Shown here in pieces: positions 35,497 to 44,274 of a DNA stretch of 64,000 bases. Each line of letters begins with the position of its first letter. Positions within the stretch are counted from its first letter, which is position 1. The stretch is taken from NCBI GenBank assembly GCA_030753265.1, contig JASMCQ010000094.1, positions 1-64,000 of the forward strand, in the 5' to 3' direction. The notes beneath the pieces are model-generated. The model was not told where the DNA came from. It saw nothing but the letters and a program-made list of their open reading frames with translations, and did not search any database. A program made the translations under genes and the position numbers. Source of the stretch: Dehalococcoidia bacterium. Its GTDB lineage: Bacteria; Chloroflexota; Dehalococcoidia; UBA3495.

Positions 35497-37920
35497 ATGG
35501 TTACGCGGGATAGTTCAAGTATGTCGGATAACTCCACGATTAAGACTAGGCGGCAGCGCATTACCGAGGCACTGACCAAGCAAGGGATGGTCGAGCGGAT
35601 CGCCGACCGGTTGCCGGAGCTAACGGAGAACGCCAAGGTCGTTCTTGAGCGGCGCTACCTGTCCAAGGACCGGGCGGGCAACATCCTGGAAGACGTGGAC
35701 GGCATGTTCCGCCGGGTGGCCCGTAACCTGTCCGAGGCCGACCGGAACTACGGCGCTTCCGAGGCGGAACGGCAGGTCACCGAGGATGAGTTCTACGACG
35801 CCATGCGCCGGTTGGACGTGCTGCCTAACTCTCCCACCTTGATGAACGCCGGGCGCGAGTTGCAGCAGCTCTCCGCATGCTTCGTTCTGCCGATAAACGA
35901 CTCCCTGGAGTCGATTTTCGACATGGTTAAGCAGACTGCGCTGATCCACAAGAGCGGCGGCGGCACTGGCTTTTCCTTCAGCACCCTGCGGCCGGAGGGA
36001 GACGTGGTTGGCTCCACCGGCGGCGTGGCCAGCGGCCCGGTGAGCTTCATCCGCGCCTTCGACACGGCCACCGACGTGGTGAAGCAGGGCGGCACCCGGC
36101 GGGGGGCCAACATGGGCATCCTCAGCGTCACCCACCCCGACATTGAAAAGTTCATCAAGTCCAAAGAGAATGGGCAGAACCTGGTCAACTTCAACATCTC
36201 GGTGGCCGTGAACGAGGAGTTCATGGAGCGGGTTAAGGCCGGCGAGGATTACGATCTGGTAAACCCCCACGGCGGCCAGGTGACCGGCCGGCGGAACGCC
36301 AAGGACGTGTTCGACCTGATGGCGGAAATGGCCTGGAAGACCGGAGACCCGGGCCTCATCTTCCTCGACCGGATCAACCGCGACAACCCCAACCCGCAGC
36401 TCGGAGAAATCGAGAGCACCAACCCGTGTGGCGAGCAGCCGTTGCTCCCCTACGAGTCCTGCAACCTGGCATCCATCAACCTGGCCCGGATGGTCAAGCA
36501 CACCGCCGGTGACGTGGCCGTCGACTGGGACCGGTTGGCCAGATCGATTCGCATCTCCGTCCACTTGTTGGACAACGTGATCGACATGAACGAATACCCG
36601 ATTCCCGAGGTCGAGGAGATGAGCCGAAAGACCCGGCGCATCGGGTTGGGTGTAATGGGCTTTTCCGACCTGCTCATCCAGCTCGGCACCCGCTACGACT
36701 CGGAAGAGGCCTTGCAGGTGGCCGACGAAGTGATGGGACGCATCCAGGAAGAGGCCTACTTGGCTTCCGCCGAATTGGCCCAATCCCGAGGGGTGTTCCC
36801 CGCCTGGGAGGGCAGCGTCTACAGCCGGCCCGGACCTTCCGGGGAAGGGCGCCCCATGCGCAACTCCGCCCCCACCACCATCGCCCCCACCGGCACCATC
36901 AGCATCATCGCCGGGGCGTCCAGCGGCATCGAGCCCCTGTTTGCGCTGAGCTACGTGCGCACGGTGATGGACAACACCCGCATGGTCGAGGCCAACCCTT
37001 ACTTCGAAGCGGTGGCCAAGCACGAGGGGTTTTACTCCGAGGAGTTGATGGAGCAGCTGGCCGAAAGCGGCAGCCTGGAGACCCTGGAAGTACCCCAGTG
37101 GATCAAGGACGTGTTCCGGACCTCCCATGACATAGCCCCCGAGTGGCACGTGAGGATGCAGGGCGCGGTTCAGCGCCACACCGACAACGCTGTTTCCAAG
37201 ACTATCAACTTTCCTCACGACGCCACGGTGGATGACCTGGCCAGTGCCTATTTGCAGGCCTACGAGGAAGGCTGCAAAGGCATAACGGTCTACCGGGACG
37301 GGAGCAAGGCGGACCAGGTGTTGAGCACGGGCGGGACCGGCAAAGAGGCATCTCCCTTCGACGCGGTGCTGGGCGAGGCCGCGGAACTGGCGGAATACCC
37401 CACCCCCCGGGAGCGGCCCCGCACCATCCAGGGGGTCACCGAGCGGGTCCGCACTGGCCACGGCAACATGTACGTCACCATCAACTTCGACGAGAGCGGA
37501 GGGCCTTTCGAGGTGTTCGGCAACCTGGGCAAGGCCGGGGGCTGCGACGGGGCCCAGCTTGAGGCGATCTCCCGCCTGGTCTCCCTGGCCCTGCGGTCCG
37601 GCATCGAGCCGGCCAACGTCGTCGAGCAGCTCCGGGGAATCACCTGCTGCCCGGCATGGGATAGCGGCACCCTGGTGCGGTCCAGCCCCGACGCCGTGGC
37701 CTTGGCCCTGGAGCGGCACCTTTCCGGGACGGCCGGCGCACCGGCGCTCCCGGCCCAGGGTGGGGTGCAGATGCACCTCCTTGACCGTTCGAAGACCAAC
37801 GGCAATGGCAACGGGCATGGCCATCAGCCGGCCAGGAAATGTCCCGACTGCAACACCCCGGTCATTTTCCAAGAAGGATGCCTGATGTGCGTTTCGTGCG
37901 GCTGGAACAAGTGTGAGTAG
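35497..37920 (+). CDS. nrdJ: Vitamin B12-dependent (class II) ribonucleotide reductase
   Basis: 807-residue adenosylcobalamin-dependent enzyme that makes deoxyribonucleotides without needing oxygen. Substrate and active-site blocks: NSPTLMNAG, LSACFVLP, HKSGGGTGFSFS, and the catalytic N-C-E triad in STNPCGEQPLLPYESCNLASINL-type segment NPCGEQPLLPYESCNL; then PTGTISIIAGASSGIEP. The C-terminus has a zinc-ribbon CPDCN..CLMCVSCG carrying the redox cysteines. No intein was seen. ATG 35497 is chosen for AGGAGG at 35480-35485; a GTG at 35494 or 35476 is possible. Confidence 0.95.
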   Translation: MVTRDSSSMSDNSTIKTRRQRITEALTKQGMVERIADRLPELTENAKVVLERRYLSKDRAGNILEDVDGMFRRVARNLSEADRNYGASEAERQVTEDEFYDAMRRLDVLPNSPTLMNAGRELQQLSACFVLPINDSLESIFDMVKQTALIHKSGGGTGFSFSTLRPEGDVVGSTGGVASGPVSFIRAFDTATDVVKQGGTRRGANMGILSVTHPDIEKFIKSKENGQNLVNFNISVAVNEEFMERVKAGEDYDLVNPHGGQVTGRRNAKDVFDLMAEMAWKTGDPGLIFLDRINRDNPNPQLGEIESTNPCGEQPLLPYESCNLASINLARMVKHTAGDVAVDWDRLARSIRISVHLLDNVIDMNEYPIPEVEEMSRKTRRIGLGVMGFSDLLIQLGTRYDSEEALQVADEVMGRIQEEAYLASAELAQSRGVFPAWEGSVYSRPGPSGEGRPMRNSAPTTIAPTGTISIIAGASSGIEPLFALSYVRTVMDNTRMVEANPYFEAVAKHEGFYSEELMEQLAESGSLETLEVPQWIKDVFRTSHDIAPEWHVRMQGAVQRHTDNAVSKTINFPHDATVDDLASAYLQAYEEGCKGITVYRDGSKADQVLSTGGTGKEASPFDAVLGEAAELAEYPTPRERPRTIQGVTERVRTGHGNMYVTINFDESGGPFEVFGNLGKAGGCDGAQLEAISRLVSLALRSGIEPANVVEQLRGITCCPAWDSGTLVRSSPDAVALALERHLSGTAGAPALPAQGGVQMHLLDRSKTNGNGNGHGHQPARKCPDCNTPVIFQEGCLMCVSCGWNKCE

Positions 37921-37968
37921 GGCGAAGATAACCTGACGAGTTCCGCAGCCAGCCTACCCTCCTTCTCG

Positions 37969-37998
37969 GAGCCCCCGGCTCAAACCGGGGGCTCTTTT
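37969..37998 (+). terminator. Rho-independent terminator of nrdJ
   Basis: Perfect 10-bp stem GAGCCCCCGG / CCGGGGGCTC with a 6-nt loop followed by TTTT, about 50 bp after the nrdJ stop. Confidence 0.9.
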
Positions 37999-38151
37999 AT
38001 CGCCCCTGCCCGACAGCTTTGGTGAGTCTGGGTTCACCCTTCCCCCGGTCCATACGCGCTAGTAGAGCGGCCGGGAGTGAGGGGTCCGGCCCTGTGCTAG
38101 AATCGAACTGTCAGGCCCTTGGCTTCAGACCCCTTCTAGGAGGCTACCGCC

Positions 38152-39168
38152 ATGGCAGACGCCCACAAGCCGCCCATCGCCATAACCATGGGAGACCCCT
38201 GTGGCGTCGGCCCCGAGGTGGTGGCAAAAGCCCTGGCCGACCCTCGGGTCTACGCCTCTTGCCGCCCGCTGGTGGTGGGCAACGCCTATGCCATGCAACG
38301 GGCGGTCAGGCAGGCCGGCCTGCCCTTCCGGGTCAGCGAAATCGCCGACCCGGCCACCGCCGGCCGGGACCCCCAGGTGTTGGACGTGCTGGACACTCAC
38401 AACCTCAACCCGGAGGACATCACCGTGGGCCGGGTCAGCCCCGCCTGTGGCCGGGCGGCCATGGAGTGGGTCACCAGGGCCGGGGAAATGGCCATGGCCG
38501 GCGCGGTGGAAGCCATGGCCACCGCCCCCCTCAACAAGGAAGCGGCCAGCTTGGCCGGGTACACGTCCATCGGCCACACGGAGCTGTTGCACGAACTCAC
38601 CGGCGTGAAGATGGTGGGCACCATGTTGATGGCCAAGAACCTCCGGGTGGTGCACCTGACCACCCACCGTTCCCTACGGCTGGCCTGCGACTACGTGAAG
38701 AAGGACCGGATCCTGGAGTTCCTCCAACTGACCCACAATAGCTTCGTCAAATGGGGGTTTCCCCGTCCCACGATCGCCGCGGCGGCTCTCAACCCCCACA
38801 ACAGCGACGGTGGCCTGCTGGGAAGCGAGGAAGCGGAGGAGATAGCTCCCGCCGTGGCCGAAGCTCAGGCCCGGGGCATCGACGCGGTCGGTCCCATTCC
38901 GGCCGACATCGTCTTTCACCAGGCGATTCAGGACCGTTACGACGTGGTGCTGGCCATGTTCCACGACCAGGGGCACATCCCGGTGAAGGTGTACGGCTTC
39001 GAAGAAAGCATTACCGCCAACTTGGGATTACCCTTCGTGCGGACCTCGGTGGACCACGGCACCGCCTTCGACATCGCCGGCCAGGGGATTGCCAGTCACA
39101 CCAGCATGCTGGAGGCCATCCGGCTGGCGGTGGCGCTGGCTAAAGGTAACGGCCTGTCGAATTTCTAG
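38152..39168 (+). CDS. pdxA: 4-hydroxythreonine-4-phosphate dehydrogenase (PdxA family)
   Basis: 338-residue NAD-dependent dehydrogenase of the PdxA family. Blocks: TMGDPCGVGPEV at the N-terminus, TAPLNKEA, the metal-ligand His in GHTELLHELTG, FHDQGHIPVKV with another ligand His, and VRTSVDHGTAFDIAG. PdxA acts in the DXP-dependent vitamin B6 pathway; close relatives (PdxA2) act on sugar-acid phosphates such as D-threonate 4-phosphate. No other pdx gene is adjacent, so the role is not settled. ATG with AGGAGG upstream. Confidence 0.9.
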   Translation: MADAHKPPIAITMGDPCGVGPEVVAKALADPRVYASCRPLVVGNAYAMQRAVRQAGLPFRVSEIADPATAGRDPQVLDVLDTHNLNPEDITVGRVSPACGRAAMEWVTRAGEMAMAGAVEAMATAPLNKEAASLAGYTSIGHTELLHELTGVKMVGTMLMAKNLRVVHLTTHRSLRLACDYVKKDRILEFLQLTHNSFVKWGFPRPTIAAAALNPHNSDGGLLGSEEAEEIAPAVAEAQARGIDAVGPIPADIVFHQAIQDRYDVVLAMFHDQGHIPVKVYGFEESITANLGLPFVRTSVDHGTAFDIAGQGIASHTSMLEAIRLAVALAKGNGLSNF

Positions 39169-39307
39169 CGCGGAGGGGGAGGCTTCTGACCGTGGATCAG
39201 CGGCCCGCTCAGAAGACTGCTAGCAGGTACTCGGCTAGAATCGGCCTAGGGTGTGATGCCGTTAAACCGTACCTGCTAGTATAAGCGGCGACTTAGATTG
39301 AATCGCA

Positions 39308-39604
39308 TCAGCGCTCTATCCAGTAATCCGGTCTTCGGCGCCCGTGGGCTACCGCGATAACCTCGATGGTTTGATCGGTTTGACGGTAGACAACGACGAA
39401 GGGGAATCTTCGTAATAGAAATCGTCGCGTGCCGTGAACGTGAGCGGGCCAGCGCGCGGGATCCTCTGAGATGGCTTTGACGGCACGGTCCAGTTCCGCA
39501 AGGAATGCCGCTGCCGCGTTTCTATTCCGCTCCCGGTACCACCTGTAAGCCGCCTGAGCTTCCGCGATTGCTTCGGGGTGAATATCGACAGGCAGCTGGG
39601 CCAT
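39308..39604 (-). CDS. RelE/ParE-family toxin
   Basis: 98-residue protein of the RelE/ParE toxin superfamily: helical N-terminal hairpin (EAIAEAQAAYRWYRERN), then a beta sheet with RRFLLRRFPFVVVYRQTD, IEVIAVAHGRRRPDYW. The ending AVAHGRRRPDYW is typical of ParE-like toxins paired with pfam09720 antitoxins. The start overlaps the antitoxin stop by one base (TAATG), so the two are translated as a unit. Target (gyrase or ribosome-bound mRNA) is unknown. Confidence 0.85.
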   Translation of the reverse strand: MAQLPVDIHPEAIAEAQAAYRWYRERNRNAAAAFLAELDRAVKAISEDPARWPAHVHGTRRFLLRRFPFVVVYRQTDQTIEVIAVAHGRRRPDYWIER

Positions 39605-39828
39605 TACAGGCCGAAAATGGTACGACGTGCCTCAGACCACGGAATAGTCTTGACCGTTCCGGAATCGATCTCTCTGATCCGCCGGTCTATTTCAGCGTGC
39701 CATGCCGCTTCTGCGTCTTCGTCGACCTCTTCGTCCAGGCTGTCAAGAAGGGACCCAGCAAGCGCTGCTCTCGCTTCCGGTGGAAGCTTGAGGGCCTCTT
39801 TCAGCAGATAAATTGGGTCTTGGTTCAT
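39604..39828 (-). CDS. Addiction-module antitoxin (pfam09720-like)
   Basis: 74-residue acidic protein. The N-terminal KEALKLPPEARAALAGSLLDSL and C-terminal IPWSEARRTIFG segments match the small 'addiction module' antitoxin family that partners ParE/RelE toxins. It is the first gene of the pair and would neutralise the toxin encoded immediately downstream. Confidence 0.85.
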   Translation of the reverse strand: MNQDPIYLLKEALKLPPEARAALAGSLLDSLDEEVDEDAEAAWHAEIDRRIREIDSGTVKTIPWSEARRTIFGL

Positions 39829-39963
39829 AATACCAATACTACACCTTGAGGATCGCTGGATTCAATTTGATACATGCGCATACCTGCCCCGACGGCGGAG
39901 GCAAACCCATGGAGGGCCCTGTAGAGAGTTGATCCGCGGCCGCCGCTGGCCGGACAACGAGGT

Positions 39964-40176
39964 TCACTTCGATCGATCTCGAATCTGCCGAAGGACCTCC
40001 CGCCACGGGATGCCCAGGTCCCGGTCCTGCTCGAGATCGTCTAACCTGCGGTCCAGGTCTGCGCGCTGCAAATCGGTCACCGGTACATCCTCGGGGTTGA
40101 GGCTGTCCCAGATGTCTGCAAGCAACGCGAGCCGCTCCTCAGCAGTCAGGTTCTTGATGTCGACGTTGGAACTCAT
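39964..40176 (-). CDS. Second addiction-module antitoxin, without adjacent toxin
   Basis: 70-residue protein of the same antitoxin family (NLTAEERLALLADIWDSL, IPWREVLRQIRDR). On its downstream side, where a toxin gene would begin, the sequence between 39829 and 39963 has no toxin-like frame. It is therefore an orphan antitoxin, a remnant of a decayed second module, or a partner in trans of the neighbouring toxin. Confidence 0.75.
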   Translation of the reverse strand: MSSNVDIKNLTAEERLALLADIWDSLNPEDVPVTDLQRADLDRRLDDLEQDRDLGIPWREVLRQIRDRSK

Positions 40177-40340
40177 GCTCCAATTTTCCTATACGACGCG
40201 ATGCCGTGCAATCACCGCCTGGCGACGGCCCGGCAAACGCGTGTTGGTGGTGCGACCGAGTCTGTATGGCTAATGCTCGGCGCCAGCGGCGGCGGGGCGC
40301 CGTCCGCTACAACCGCACGATAGCCCCTCTGCTGCGACGT

Positions 40341-41006
40341 CTACTGAGCACCAGTAAGGCCCTTCAGCTTGGCTTCGATCTCGTGAATCTCCGACTCCTG
40401 CCGCGTGTCATCAATCTCGTCGTTCTTGATGAAGAACAAAGCCTCCTGATATTGATCAATGGCCTTCCTGACGTTGCCCTTGAACTCTGCCTTGCGGCCA
40501 CCTTCCAAGTATCCGCCAAGAGTAACACGATGGATTTCCTGGCGAATTCGTTGCTCCAATGAGTTAATGCGTGAAGAATCCTCAAGCTCTTGGGCGAGTT
40601 CGCGCAGCTTCAACACGCCGGCCGCAAGGGCACGCTCCTTAGCCTTCGGGGTCGACGCCACGCCGGCCTTCTCGAATGCCCCCTCAACCACTGTGTCGGC
40701 TTCCTCAACAACGAGATTCGCGCGGAAGCCGCGATATTCCGACACGATGGTGGAGGGAGGAGGCGATATCGTTGGCACACCCTTACGTTCGAACTTGGCA
40801 AGGTGCTCCGCGTGCTCAATCGCGAGGTCGCAGCGGGAAAGCCGGGTACCGAATGTCTTCCCTTCGTGCGCCAACCGCATCGAGTCTCCAAGGACTCGCG
40901 TTACGCTCCGGATTTCGATGATCAATGGCTGGCAGTTTCGACAGAGGCCATTCGTGTCAACCGATAAGAACAGGCCTCGCTTGTCACACCATCTGCACTC
41001 TGCCAT
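40341..41006 (-). CDS. Conserved-type unknown protein with N-terminal zinc ribbon
   Basis: 221-residue protein of unknown function. The N-terminus has two Cys pairs (CRWCDKRG and CRNCQ, residues 4-29) forming a likely zinc ribbon. A long helical region follows (SRCDLAIEHAEHLAKFERKGVPTISPPPS, then residues 125-215 with a TPR-like segment AIDQYQEALFFIK). ATG with GAGGTGAG upstream. Similar architectures exist as uncharacterised bacterial proteins; no function is claimed. It lies beside a toxin-antitoxin region, which suggests accessory DNA. Confidence 0.7.
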   Translation of the reverse strand: MAECRWCDKRGLFLSVDTNGLCRNCQPLIIEIRSVTRVLGDSMRLAHEGKTFGTRLSRCDLAIEHAEHLAKFERKGVPTISPPPSTIVSEYRGFRANLVVEEADTVVEGAFEKAGVASTPKAKERALAAGVLKLRELAQELEDSSRINSLEQRIRQEIHRVTLGGYLEGGRKAEFKGNVRKAIDQYQEALFFIKNDEIDDTRQESEIHEIEAKLKGLTGAQ

Positions 41007-41390
41007 TTCAACTCACCTCGTCCATTCCGTGCTCTGGAATCCCAGTAGCCACTGGTCGATTGCCCCAGGTGGTCTAACAGTGTCTTTTACGAGTTGTGTG
41101 CGGACGTGATACTATCGGCCTCCATTAACGTGCGTCAAGGGGCCGATGTATCATGATAAACCGAGGATTCAGATCCCGTTAAGGCCGTCTTTGACGTGAT
41201 GTGGTGGTTTGGGTATCGTCATGCCGCAACCGGCGTATTCGCGTGTGGGAGTTAAGAAGGACTTCCAAGTCCGACGCCTGAAGATTTCCAGCGGTGTCCC
41301 TTGACACCTCCTCCCGCTGCCCTGCCGTGTAGAGTATAATGTGTGAGCTAATCAGGGGAGAGGCCATCCTAACTAGGAACGGATTTATTC
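41007..41390 (+). promoter_or_regulatory. 384-bp spacer with a TATAAT element upstream of proC
   Basis: A perfect TATAAT at 41335-41340 lies about 50 bp before proC. No -35 hexamer is seen at 16-19 bp; a TTGACA at 41301-41306 is 28 bp away, too far for ordinary sigma-70. No gene was recognised in this spacer. Confidence 0.35.
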
Positions 41391-42194
41391 ATGAAGCTAG
41401 CGTTCATCGGCGGCGGCACCATGGCGGAGGCAATCTTCCAGGGTGTGCTCGCCGCCAAGCTGGCCGGCCCCGGCGACATCTGGGTCGGCGAACGCCTGGC
41501 CGGCCGGCGTGAGTACCTGTCACAGCAATACGGCGTCCACGTGGGTTCGGACAACGAAGAAGCTCTCCGGGACGCGGACCTGGTGCTCTTGGCCGTCAAG
41601 CCTCAAGACCTTGCCGCCGTATTTGGGCAGCTAAAGGGAAGGCTGGGCGCGGAGCAGTCGGCCCTCTCCATAGTGGCCGGTGTCAAGGTATCCACCCTGT
41701 CCGCCGGCCTGGGCCACGGAGCCATTATCCGGGTCATGCCTAACACCCCGGCCCAGATCGGGTGCGGTATGAGCCTCTGGACCTGCTCCGGCGAGGTGCA
41801 AACACCCGCCCGCGATATGACTCGGTCTATTCTGGAAACCGTGGGTCAGGAGATCTACGTCGACGACGAGAAATACCTGGACATGGCCACGGCCTTGAGC
41901 GCCAGCGGGCCGGCCTACGTCTTCCTGGTCATCGAGGCGCTGATCGACGCCGGGGTCTACGTGGGCCTTCCCAGGGACATGTCCCGGACCCTGGCCCTAC
42001 AGACCATATACGGGAGCACCAAGTTGGTCATGGAGACCGGGAAGCACCCCGGCGTGCTGAAGGACATGGTGGTCTCTCCCGGCGGCACCACTGCCGAGGG
42101 TCTACAGGCGCTGGAAAGGGCCGGTGTTCCGGGCGCTTTCGTCGAGGCGGTCAACGCGGCATATCAAAAATCCATCAAACTGGGCCAACAGTAG
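41391..42194 (+). CDS. proC: Pyrroline-5-carboxylate reductase
   Basis: 267-residue NAD(P)H-dependent enzyme for the last step of proline synthesis. Blocks: N-terminal Rossmann FIGGGTMAEAI, VKPQDL, the RVMPNTPAQIGCGM motif and the C-terminal ALSASGPAYVFLVIEAL and SPGGTTAEGLQALE segments. ATG start. It is followed 13 bp later by a YggT-family gene, the common proC-yggT arrangement. Confidence 0.95.
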   Translation: MKLAFIGGGTMAEAIFQGVLAAKLAGPGDIWVGERLAGRREYLSQQYGVHVGSDNEEALRDADLVLLAVKPQDLAAVFGQLKGRLGAEQSALSIVAGVKVSTLSAGLGHGAIIRVMPNTPAQIGCGMSLWTCSGEVQTPARDMTRSILETVGQEIYVDDEKYLDMATALSASGPAYVFLVIEALIDAGVYVGLPRDMSRTLALQTIYGSTKLVMETGKHPGVLKDMVVSPGGTTAEGLQALERAGVPGAFVEAVNAAYQKSIKLGQQ

Positions 42195-42207
42195 CGGAGG
42201 ATATCCT

Positions 42208-42471
42208 TTGGCAGGAATCATCAACTCTGTACTCAACATCTTCACTCTGGTGATTTTCGCCAGGGTGATTCTCTCCTTCATCCTACCTCTGGCCGGGGCG
42301 CGGCCGAACCCGATTTTGCTCAGCGCCTACCAAATGATAAATCAGGTCACCGAGCCGGTACTCGGCCCGCTTCGCCGGGTCCTCCCGACCTTTGGGTCGT
42401 TCGATTTCAGCCCCATGGTGGCGCTCGTGGTCATATGGGTGATACGCGCGGAAGTGGTCAGCCGGTTGTAG
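42208..42471 (+). CDS. YggT-family membrane protein
   Basis: 87-residue protein with two hydrophobic helices (about residues 5-27 and 66-83) and the family's conserved middle, NPILLSAYQMINQVTEPVLGPLRRVLP. YggT proteins affect cell shape, division-plane or osmotic homeostasis in various bacteria. Start is TTG with GGAGGA upstream. Co-transcribed with proC. Confidence 0.85.
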   Translation: MAGIINSVLNIFTLVIFARVILSFILPLAGARPNPILLSAYQMINQVTEPVLGPLRRVLPTFGSFDFSPMVALVVIWVIRAEVVSRL

Positions 42472-42482
42472 GCTGACCGGGC

Positions 42483-42517
42483 AAGTCCGCTTGGGCCTTC
42501 AGCGGGCTTTCTCCTTT
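42483..42517 (+). terminator. Likely terminator after proC-yggT
   Basis: Stem AAGTCCGCT / AGCGGGCTT (one G-T pair) with a 9-nt loop, followed by TCTCCTTT, just after the yggT stop. Confidence 0.55.
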
Positions 42518-42599
42518 GCCCCGAAATGTTGCAGCCGCGGCTTAGTCGCCGCTAATCCGGTCGCATGGCGGGCGAGGCTGGCGGCGAGGTAGTATCCCC

Positions 42600-43520
42600 T
42601 TGGTTCGACAACCCGAGGTAGCCGTGGTGGTGGACAGCAGCAACTGTCTGCCGCCGGACCTGCTGACAAAGTGGCGCATAGCCTCCGTTCCCCACCAGCT
42701 GATTATCGGCCAGCGGACCTACCTCGACGGGGTGGATATCCAGCCCGGCCGGTTTTACCGGTTGCTCGAAGAGGAGCATCAATCCGCGTTTACGACCGCG
42801 GCTCCTCAGCCTCAACATTTTCTTGACGCTTTTCTGGAGGCCGGCCGGCGGGCGCCGAACGTCCTCTGCCTCACGCTCTCGGCTAATTTTAGCGCGACCT
42901 ACCGTTCGGCCTGTGCCGCGTTGGAGTTGGCCGGGGGGAAATTGTCCGGCGTCAGGGTCGAGGTTGTCGACAGCCAGACCGCCGCTGGAGGGTTGGGCCT
43001 CATCGCTCTGGCCGCGGCGCGGTGGTCCTCCATGGGTCACAGCTTCGAGGAGGTGATCGCCGGCGTTCACCTCTTGGCGCCGAAGGTGAACCTGTTCGCC
43101 TTTCTGGATACCCTCCGCTACCTGAGCCGGGGCGGCCGGGCCCGCAAGCTTGGAGCCTGGGCGGGCACCTTGCTGGGGATCAAACCCCTGACCGAGTTGC
43201 GAATGGGCGAGGCCCGGATGGTGGGCCGGCCCCGGAACCGGGCCAAAGCCACCGCCGGTCTCTTGGAGCTGATGCGGGAACGGGTGGCCCGGGAGCCGGT
43301 GGTGGTCCCGGTGGTGGTCAATGTAGTGGAAGCCGGCGCTCCCGACGATGCCGCCGCGTTGGCCCGCCGCATCGAGGCCGAATTCAGCTGCCGGGAGCTT
43401 TTCGTCAGCCAGTTCACTCCGGTGATGGGGCTGCACACGGGGCCCGGATTGCTGGGCGTGGCCTTCTACGTGGACGGCGCAATGGGCAGTCACCCAATTA
43501 AGCTTGAACGGGAAGCTTGA
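42600..43520 (+). CDS. DegV family fatty-acid-binding protein
   Basis: 306-residue DegV-family protein that binds long-chain fatty acids; FakB members deliver them to a kinase. Blocks: AVVVDSSNCLPPDL near the N-terminus, LCLTLSANFSATYRSA with the fatty-acid-binding Thr/Ser, VDSQTAAGGLGLIALAA, and LDTLRYLSRGGRARKLGAWAGTLLGIKPL-type segment DTLRYLSRGGR..GIKPL. TTG start. No FakA kinase gene is adjacent, but the next gene is a small P-loop protein with a different fold. Confidence 0.9.
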   Translation: MVRQPEVAVVVDSSNCLPPDLLTKWRIASVPHQLIIGQRTYLDGVDIQPGRFYRLLEEEHQSAFTTAAPQPQHFLDAFLEAGRRAPNVLCLTLSANFSATYRSACAALELAGGKLSGVRVEVVDSQTAAGGLGLIALAAARWSSMGHSFEEVIAGVHLLAPKVNLFAFLDTLRYLSRGGRARKLGAWAGTLLGIKPLTELRMGEARMVGRPRNRAKATAGLLELMRERVAREPVVVPVVVNVVEAGAPDDAAALARRIEAEFSCRELFVSQFTPVMGLHTGPGLLGVAFYVDGAMGSHPIKLEREA

Positions 43521-44227
43521 CCGGACCCGGCCACTGGTGTAGCGTCGGCAACGGGGCCGGCGCCAAAGCAGACGGGCGCAGACGGGCGTCACACCCGAGG
43601 GAAGAGCAGGCATTGCGGGACGTTGAGTTCTTGGCACAGGCCTTGGAACCCGCCGGGGGACTGGGCCCAACCCAGGGGACGGGCGGCCCCTTGCTGGTGG
43701 TGCTCAGCGGACTTCCCGGCACGGGCAAGTCCTATTTCGCCGGGGAGTTGACCCGTTTGGTCCCCTTCCAGGTCTTGGGAAGCGACCAAATCCGCAAGCT
43801 CTTGGCACCGAAGCCCAGATACATTCCGAGTGAACACGCCCGCGTGTTCGGGTCCTGCCACCGGCTCATCGAGAACTACCTGGCCCTGGGCTGCCGGGTG
43901 CTGTACGACGCGACCAACCTGACGAAACCCTCCCGGCGGCCCCTGCACCGGATCTGCGAGCGCCTGGCCGTCCCCCTGGTCCTGGTAAGGTTCACCGCGC
44001 CGCGGGAGACGGTCCGGCGGCGGCTGGCGAAGCGGGCCGTGAAGCCGCGCCCCGGCGACTACTCGGACGCGGACTGGCAAATATACTGCAGGCTGTCTTC
44101 CAGTGAAGAGCCGGTCAGTGGGCCCCACTATACCGTCGATTCATCGGCCGGCTTCTCTTCGGTGCTGGCCGAAATTGCCCGCCTGGCCGGGGCAGCCCAC
44201 GCCCTTCGGGAGAGGGAGCGAGGGTGA
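43517..44227 (+). CDS. P-loop kinase-like ATPase (AAA_33 / zeta-toxin-like fold)
   Basis: 236-residue protein with Walker A LSGLPGTGKSYFA (around residue 64), a downstream YDATNLTKPSRR motif and an Arg-rich lid (RFTAPRETVRRRLAKR), typical of small P-loop kinases of the PNK/zeta type. The substrate is unknown. The first ~50 residues have no recognisable domain. It overlaps the degV stop by 4 bp. Its 3' end runs into a ggagagggagcgagg repeat-like motif, so the last residues (ALRERERG) may have come from a repeat insertion. Confidence 0.75.
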   Translation: MTGPGHWCSVGNGAGAKADGRRRASHPREEQALRDVEFLAQALEPAGGLGPTQGTGGPLLVVLSGLPGTGKSYFAGELTRLVPFQVLGSDQIRKLLAPKPRYIPSEHARVFGSCHRLIENYLALGCRVLYDATNLTKPSRRPLHRICERLAVPLVLVRFTAPRETVRRRLAKRAVKPRPGDYSDADWQIYCRLSSSEEPVSGPHYTVDSSAGFSSVLAEIARLAGAAHALRERERG

Positions 44228-44274
44228 GGGCCTCCCCCTGGTCTCGCGAGAACCTACGAGGAAACGAGCAAGAT

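Noticed and set aside
35620..37872. A long open frame on the minus strand opposite nrdJ (750 codons).
   Set aside because: Its sequence has no known domain, and it mirrors the codon structure of the well-supported nrdJ gene on the other strand.
35497..37920. An intein in NrdJ, often found in class II reductases.
   Set aside because: All reductase motifs are contiguous and no splicing-domain motifs were seen.
41301..41340. A strong sigma-70 promoter from TTGACA to TATAAT.
   Set aside because: The spacing is 28 bp, outside the functional range; only the -10 element was kept as a candidate.
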